From: Rhodocytophaga rosea
Lineage (GTDB): Bacteria > Bacteroidota > Bacteroidia > Cytophagales > 172606-1
Reading direction: 5' to 3'
NCBI RefSeq assembly: GCF_010119975.1
Contig: NZ_CP048222.1
Location: forward strand, 8,036,501-8,100,500
Length of the DNA: 64,000 nucleotides
The notes under the pieces were generated by a model. The model had not been told where the DNA came from and did no database searches. It was given only the letters and a program-made list of their open reading frames with translations. Numbering within the stretch: position 1 is the first letter of the stretch; each line of letters starts with the position of its first letter. A program made the translations under genes and the position numbers. This document shows positions 60,138 to 64,000 of the stretch, piece by piece.

Positions 60138-60917
60138 TCATAGAGACCTACTCATTGAGAATGAAGTTTTTTTCGCTCTTAGCTTATATAATGTACAATA
60201 ATGAATTGTTAAGGCAAACCCAAGCCATACATAGTAAGTGCCGCATCTATTAAATAAATTATCTGATTTCCAATTTACAATACCACTATCAAGTACAAAC
60301 TCAATATTACACTTTCCAAATATGGTTAAAGTATAAAGGCAAATGAACGTGAATACGAAATATAAACCATTAAACTTCTGTTGACTGATTTTTTTGCTAA
60401 TATCATTTACAAATAGTAGCAGAAGAACAGTTAAAATAAAAGGGTGTTGTTCGTCAACAGAATTGATGATCAATGTCAAAAAAAGTAAGAATAAGATATA
60501 TGTAATAGCTAAAGTATAAATGAGTATTCTGAAATTAACATTTTCATCATTCTTTAAGAACTTAAAGGAGCACAATACAAGTCCTATTCCAAATAGATGA
60601 ATCAGATACTCAGTAATACCTAGACTACCAGTAAATATTGACTGGATGCCATTTTCAAGGCCTAATTGCATTAAAATCAATATTGAAGATAAAACAAGGC
60701 TAATTCTATACTTCTTATAAAAATATAGAATTAAACCTATGGGAATGAGCAGCAGGGAATAGAAGGCAGTAAAACCAAAAAAATTAAATAATATTATGTC
60801 TGCAACAGATTCATGCTGCATTAACTCCCGGAAATATCCTGGAATATAAAATGAAAAGGATAGTAATAATAATGCTATTACTAAAATTGCATCAATGCCA
60901 TGCAGCTTTCTGTTCAT
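60138..60917 (-). CDS. AT-rich polytopic membrane protein of unknown function
   Basis: 259 residues with about seven hydrophobic segments (IDAILVIALLLLSFSFYIPG, FTAFYSLLLIPIGLILYF, YLIHLFGIGLVLCSFKFL and LAITYILFLLFLTLIIN). I do not recognise it. Its AT content is well above its neighbours. It sits between the flavoenzyme and the RNA repair pair on the same strand, resembling in style the orphans at 2583 and 36040, although I see no shared motif. Confidence 0.6.
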   Translation of the reverse strand: MNRKLHGIDAILVIALLLLSFSFYIPGYFRELMQHESVADIILFNFFGFTAFYSLLLIPIGLILYFYKKYRISLVLSSILILMQLGLENGIQSIFTGSLGITEYLIHLFGIGLVLCSFKFLKNDENVNFRILIYTLAITYILFLLFLTLIINSVDEQHPFILTVLLLLFVNDISKKISQQKFNGLYFVFTFICLYTLTIFGKCNIEFVLDSGIVNWKSDNLFNRCGTYYVWLGFALTIHYCTLYKLRAKKTSFSMSRSL

Positions 60918-60971
60918 ACTTTTACCTCTGACTTATTGGCCTTCTCTTTTTTTATCGCATCATGAAGTAAG

Positions 60972-62072
60972 CTATAAAACCACCTCCAGATTATGGCATT
61001 CCATTTCGGTGGGGAACTGAACTTTCTGGTGCATGGCCAGGATTTTGCTGCTGGAAATTTTAAACTCTTTTTCCCTTCCGGCATTGTCAATGAGTACCTG
61101 GTTGATGTTTTTAAACAGGAAAATAATATTGATTTTCGGATGATAGGGAAGCCAGGTATCTATCAGCTGGCTGCGCATATTCCGGCTGATATTGGTGGCA
61201 TTCCAGATAAAAGACTGCTTTTTGCGGCAATATTCCTTGCTTTTTTCTTTGGCTAGTCGAATTACCCTGCCCTGATTATCTGTGGGTGCAATGTCGAGTT
61301 CTTCCCGGATATCGTCTAAAGAAATTATTGGCAATTCCCCTCCCCAGCGCCTGTGAATATAGCTGTCTTTTCCGGATGCCGGCAAACCAGACATCATATA
61401 AATATTAAACGCATACTGGTGATATAATTCTGTATCCGGATAGGAATCATTCACATTGAAATAATAGAAACGGTCGTAATCGGAAGCAAAACTTTTGGGA
61501 GTATCATAACAATCATGATCCAGGCAGTATTCTTTAAATAATTCCAGTTTATAAAGCATATCTTCTGCATCTCCGCAGACCCTGCCCAGCAAGTCGGCTT
61601 TTGCGAAAATATATAACAGCTTATTACTTGTAAGCAGGCTGGTAGTAATCACAGTCCGGAAAGGGTTTTCTTTTTGAAATAGCCAGAACGGATACCCGTG
61701 AAAGAGGACGGTATAATACACAGCCGAAATAAAATGAAACTTATAATTTTCTTTGTCCAGAATCTGCCTGGCTATATTGGCACCCATAGAACCATGCCGG
61801 GGGTGGGTAATCCGGTTATCATCCAGCAATGTATAGGTAGCAGGTTTGGCAATATCATGAAAGAGCGTAGTGTATTCCAGAATCAGTTTCTCATATCTGG
61901 AAAGATGCTTGTATTCTTCCAGATTTAATAGTGCATTCAGTACCATTTCCGTATGCGTATACACATCTCCTTCCTGGTGATGAATACGGTCCTGCATGGT
62001 AGACTTCATGGCATCAAAATATTCCCGGTAATCCTGTACCACCGGATAGTCAGCTAATAATTTCCCAGACAT
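60972..62072 (-). CDS. HD-Pnk: HD phosphoesterase fused to 5'-OH polynucleotide kinase
   Basis: 366 residues that heal broken RNA or DNA ends. The N-terminal HD domain shows H40, H72-D73 (LFHDIAKPATY) and H90/H93 (ITHPRHGSMG), expected to remove 2',3'-cyclic or 2' phosphates. The C-terminal kinase has Walker A GLPASGKD (229-236), SLDDIREEL (251-259) and WNATNISRNMR (290-300), matching the T4-Pnkp-type 5'-OH kinase. This two-domain layout equals the characterised Runella slithyformis HD-Pnk. Its start overlaps the end of an RNA ligase gene by 23 bp, so the pair is a coupled end-healing and end-sealing operon. Confidence 0.92.
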   Translation of the reverse strand: MSGKLLADYPVVQDYREYFDAMKSTMQDRIHHQEGDVYTHTEMVLNALLNLEEYKHLSRYEKLILEYTTLFHDIAKPATYTLLDDNRITHPRHGSMGANIARQILDKENYKFHFISAVYYTVLFHGYPFWLFQKENPFRTVITTSLLTSNKLLYIFAKADLLGRVCGDAEDMLYKLELFKEYCLDHDCYDTPKSFASDYDRFYYFNVNDSYPDTELYHQYAFNIYMMSGLPASGKDSYIHRRWGGELPIISLDDIREELDIAPTDNQGRVIRLAKEKSKEYCRKKQSFIWNATNISRNMRSQLIDTWLPYHPKINIIFLFKNINQVLIDNAGREKEFKISSSKILAMHQKVQFPTEMECHNLEVVL

Positions 62073-62724
62073 TTTGGTTATTCCTTAATTGATTCAATTC
62101 TTTTACATCGTATTTCCAATGTTTGCTGGTTGTGATCTGGAAAGTGTCCGTAACAAATTTAGCCACAGACAGACTGAAATCCTTATACGAAAATCCTTCT
62201 GCTATTCTCACCACAAATCCCTCTACCGGATCAGGCACCGAAGCAGAATATTGATGAAACGCATTCAGTATAGCTTGCCTGCTATATATTCCTTCATATA
62301 TCACTGGAATAGGTTTTAGTTGTAATAGTTTACACCACTCTAATGTTTGTGGCCAGGATAAACAACTATTATTTTCATCCCACATGGAATAAACATAAAA
62401 CAAGGTTTCCAGATGTGTATAATGAATGGTATGCTTGTAAAATAAGTTTTCTCCGCATAACCGCCAACCAGCTGGTATATCGTGGGTAATCATACTGCGA
62501 AGCCGGTCGAGCCAGCGTTTGGATTCGTCCCAATCCGAATCAATAGAGCGGGCATGCAGATAATCGGAATAAACTGTTGTGTTTTCTCCATCCATTTTCT
62601 CAGTTACTACGACAGGTTTACCAGCAAAGATCTCATCCGAAAGCAATACTTTATCATCTGCCCCTTTTTTGAGGGAGTAAGGCAGATGAAAGGTACGGGG
62701 ATATTTAAAACGGGGTGGAGTCAT
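62050..62724 (-). CDS. RNA ligase family protein (ATP-dependent)
   Basis: 224 residues, a compact nucleotidyltransferase domain. Motif I is VTEKMDGENTTVY with the adenylated Lys at position 43, followed by HARSID (motif Ia), CGENLFYKHTIHY at 90-102 (motif III), DPVEGFVVRI at 165-174 (motif IV) and SVAKFVTD at 186-194 (motif V Lys at 189). It lacks the extra C-terminal domain of T4 Rnl1 and Rnl2, so it is a minimal ligase. It is transcribed just ahead of, and overlaps, the HD-Pnk gene, so it should seal ends that HD-Pnk has healed. The RNA target is unknown. Confidence 0.9.
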   Translation of the reverse strand: MTPPRFKYPRTFHLPYSLKKGADDKVLLSDEIFAGKPVVVTEKMDGENTTVYSDYLHARSIDSDWDESKRWLDRLRSMITHDIPAGWRLCGENLFYKHTIHYTHLETLFYVYSMWDENNSCLSWPQTLEWCKLLQLKPIPVIYEGIYSRQAILNAFHQYSASVPDPVEGFVVRIAEGFSYKDFSLSVAKFVTDTFQITTSKHWKYDVKELNQLRNNQNVWEIIS

Positions 62725-63002
62725 GGAACAACGGGCAATTATCTTTTGTACAGATCCAGAAGTTTAAAAATAAGTAAATAATCAGAAGTGAACCTAGCAG
62801 TTTCAAATGATTTCAGGAAAAAACTAACACACGTAATTCTGCTTAAAAAGCAAGTATGTGTATGATATTCTTATAATATGATGCGTGACATAGAATGGTT
62901 CAGTAGAGTTTTTAGGATTATTGTTGATTTTGCATGTAGTATTATATGATAAATTATTGAATGAATCGTTATATGAATATTGTAAATAAACCACCATAAA
63001 AC

Positions 63003-63790
63003 ATGACTATTTTTTCAATCAATAAAGCTTCTATTGCAAAATTGGTCTGTAGCCCAATGGTTAGTAACATAATTGCTACAGTTTTCAACGACCGAATTCC
63101 AAATATCCGAAAGCTAGGGAGAGAGCCTTTCCGCTTCAGGCTTAAAAACCCCTATATACAAGGAAGACGGCTGGCTGAGGTATTCTGGGGTATCCATGAG
63201 AATAAAGAGATCCGTTTTATTCAGAAATATTTAAGGAAGGATACAGATACCATTGAATTAGGCAGTAGTGTAGGGGTGCTTTCCACCCATATCCGCTATA
63301 AAGTAAATGCGGATAAAAAATTTATTTCTGTCGAAGCAAATCCGAATTTAATCTCAACTATTGAGACAAATCTGAAACACAATTCTTTTGGCAAACCGTA
63401 TTTAGTTAATAATTATGCCTTGAGTTATGGGTCACCTATGGTGGAATTTGCTGTAAACGCCGATACTGGCGTATCGCAGATTTTCAGTAAGAACAATACC
63501 AGAAAAATATAGTAGAAGTAGTAAAAGTTAAGGCGATTACCTTGAGTGAATTGTTGAAAAAATTCGATGTATCTGAATTTGTACTGATTTCTGATATAGA
63601 AGGGGCTGAAATAGACTACATAATGAATGATGTACAGGCATTTAAAAATTGCAGGCAGTTAATTGTGGAATTACATGCCACAGAATATCAGGGTAAAAAA
63701 TATACTATTAATGATCTGAAAAAGTTGATTGTAGACCGTTTAGGATTTACCTATACAGATCATCTGGATGATGTGTATATTTTTAGTTGA
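63003..63790 (+). pseudogene. FkbM-family methyltransferase, frameshifted
   Basis: The front frame (63003-63512) carries DTIELGSSVGVLSTHIRYKV (SAM-binding motif I) and FISVEANPNLISTIETNL. It stops at TAG 63510-63512 after the run aaaaa at 63503-63507. One extra A there would continue into the frame that ends at TGA 63788-63790, which has EFVLISDIEGAEIDYI (the FkbM D-x-E-G motif) and LIVELHA. So a single-base deletion splits one FkbM gene of about 262 codons. FkbM enzymes methylate sugar or polyketide hydroxyls. It may be a true pseudogene or a sequencing error. Confidence 0.85.
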
Positions 63791-64000
63791 TAGTGTTCCA
63801 GCGGATATAATTTCTGTGGAAGGATTTGCTGGAGATTCACCGGGAAAAGTTTTCCGCAACAAAAGCAATTTGGTTTTGAATAGTTCACCTTGAATTTGAT
63901 CCACCTGTTGATCTATAATATACCAGAATCTCTTGTTAAGTTAAATGTGAATATTAAGAGTATACATTGATATATGTGCGTTACCTGGGCATTGCCAGAA
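63791..64000. other. Right-end flank with no assigned gene
   Basis: 210 bp after the FkbM gene. I see no complete frame, hairpin or tRNA; a gene entering from the right edge cannot be excluded. Confidence 0.4.

Noticed and set aside
1-64000. CRISPR arrays, prophage or integrative element
   Set aside because: No regularly spaced repeats of 25-40 bp, no cas genes, no integrase, portal or terminase; the only mobile element found is the IS4-family insertion.

Overview
The window looks like chromosome from a Cytophagales-type member of the Bacteroidota. The grounds are a moderate-to-low G+C, promoter elements of the TTTG-N19-TAnnTTTG type, few Shine-Dalgarno sites, a FucP/NagP-type sugar permease, a Reg_prop propeller sensor kinase, GH140-like DUF4038 proteins, many Tat-dependent Gfo/Idh/MocA proteins, and a Runella-like RNA repair gene pair. 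No phage, plasmid or CRISPR locus is visible. The genus cannot be fixed from the sequence alone.

Layout. 1-10.2 kb is a glycan and amino-sugar locus: a GH109-like oxidoreductase-fold glycosidase (cut by the left edge), a DUF4038 protein, NagA with a NagP-type permease, two Gfo/Idh/MocA proteins and an alpha/beta hydrolase. Four of these start with RR-x-F-(L/I)-K Tat-like signals. An AT-rich desert follows, then a PfkB kinase and an intact IS4-family element (12272-13477) with 15-bp inverted repeats and a 9-bp target duplication. 13.9-17.2 kb is a large Reg_prop/Y_Y_Y sensor kinase split by a one-base homopolymer frameshift. 17.3-18.9 kb has an AT-rich SH-x-I-Q-K protein, tRNA-Leu and tRNA-Gly, and two tiny basic proteins. 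19-33 kb is mostly housekeeping: mutS, a TrmH-family methyltransferase, a histone H1-like protein, a LytS-type kinase, a GAF/PAS sensor, uvrA, small membrane or secreted proteins and a DUF2934 protein. 33-38.4 kb encodes a 2-oxoacid:ferredoxin oxidoreductase (korB, korA) with a GltD-like FAD/Fe-S partner, interrupted by an AT-rich membrane orphan. 38.7-42.3 kb holds two regulatory units with readable operators: a divergent TetR/cupin pair and a membrane-protein/XRE operon. tRNA-Gly(CCC) follows.

42.6-52.7 kb carries an AbgB-like amidohydrolase, a GNAT protein, a glycine-zipper stress protein, a second DUF4038 protein, a DUF6624-like protein, a FeoB-associated Cys-rich peptide, a GT2 enzyme, and a zinc-ribbon/SPFH pair resembling B. 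subtilis YdjG/YdjI. 53-55.9 kb is a surface-glycan cassette (GT2, GT4, methyltransferase). 56-62.7 kb has a thioesterase, a HepT-like acidic-tailed protein, endonuclease V, a flavoprotein disulfide reductase, a membrane orphan, and an RNA repair cassette made of HD-Pnk and an RNA ligase. The right end holds an FkbM methyltransferase broken by a second one-base homopolymer deletion.

The points most worth a second look are the HD-Pnk/RNA ligase pair, the HepT-fold protein that has lost its RNase motif and gained a very acidic tail, three operators spaced exactly 21 bp apart over a promoter, the TetR palindrome lying on a Bacteroidota promoter, the YdjG/YdjI-like pair without PspA, and two families of 7-bp tandem repeats scattered between genes.
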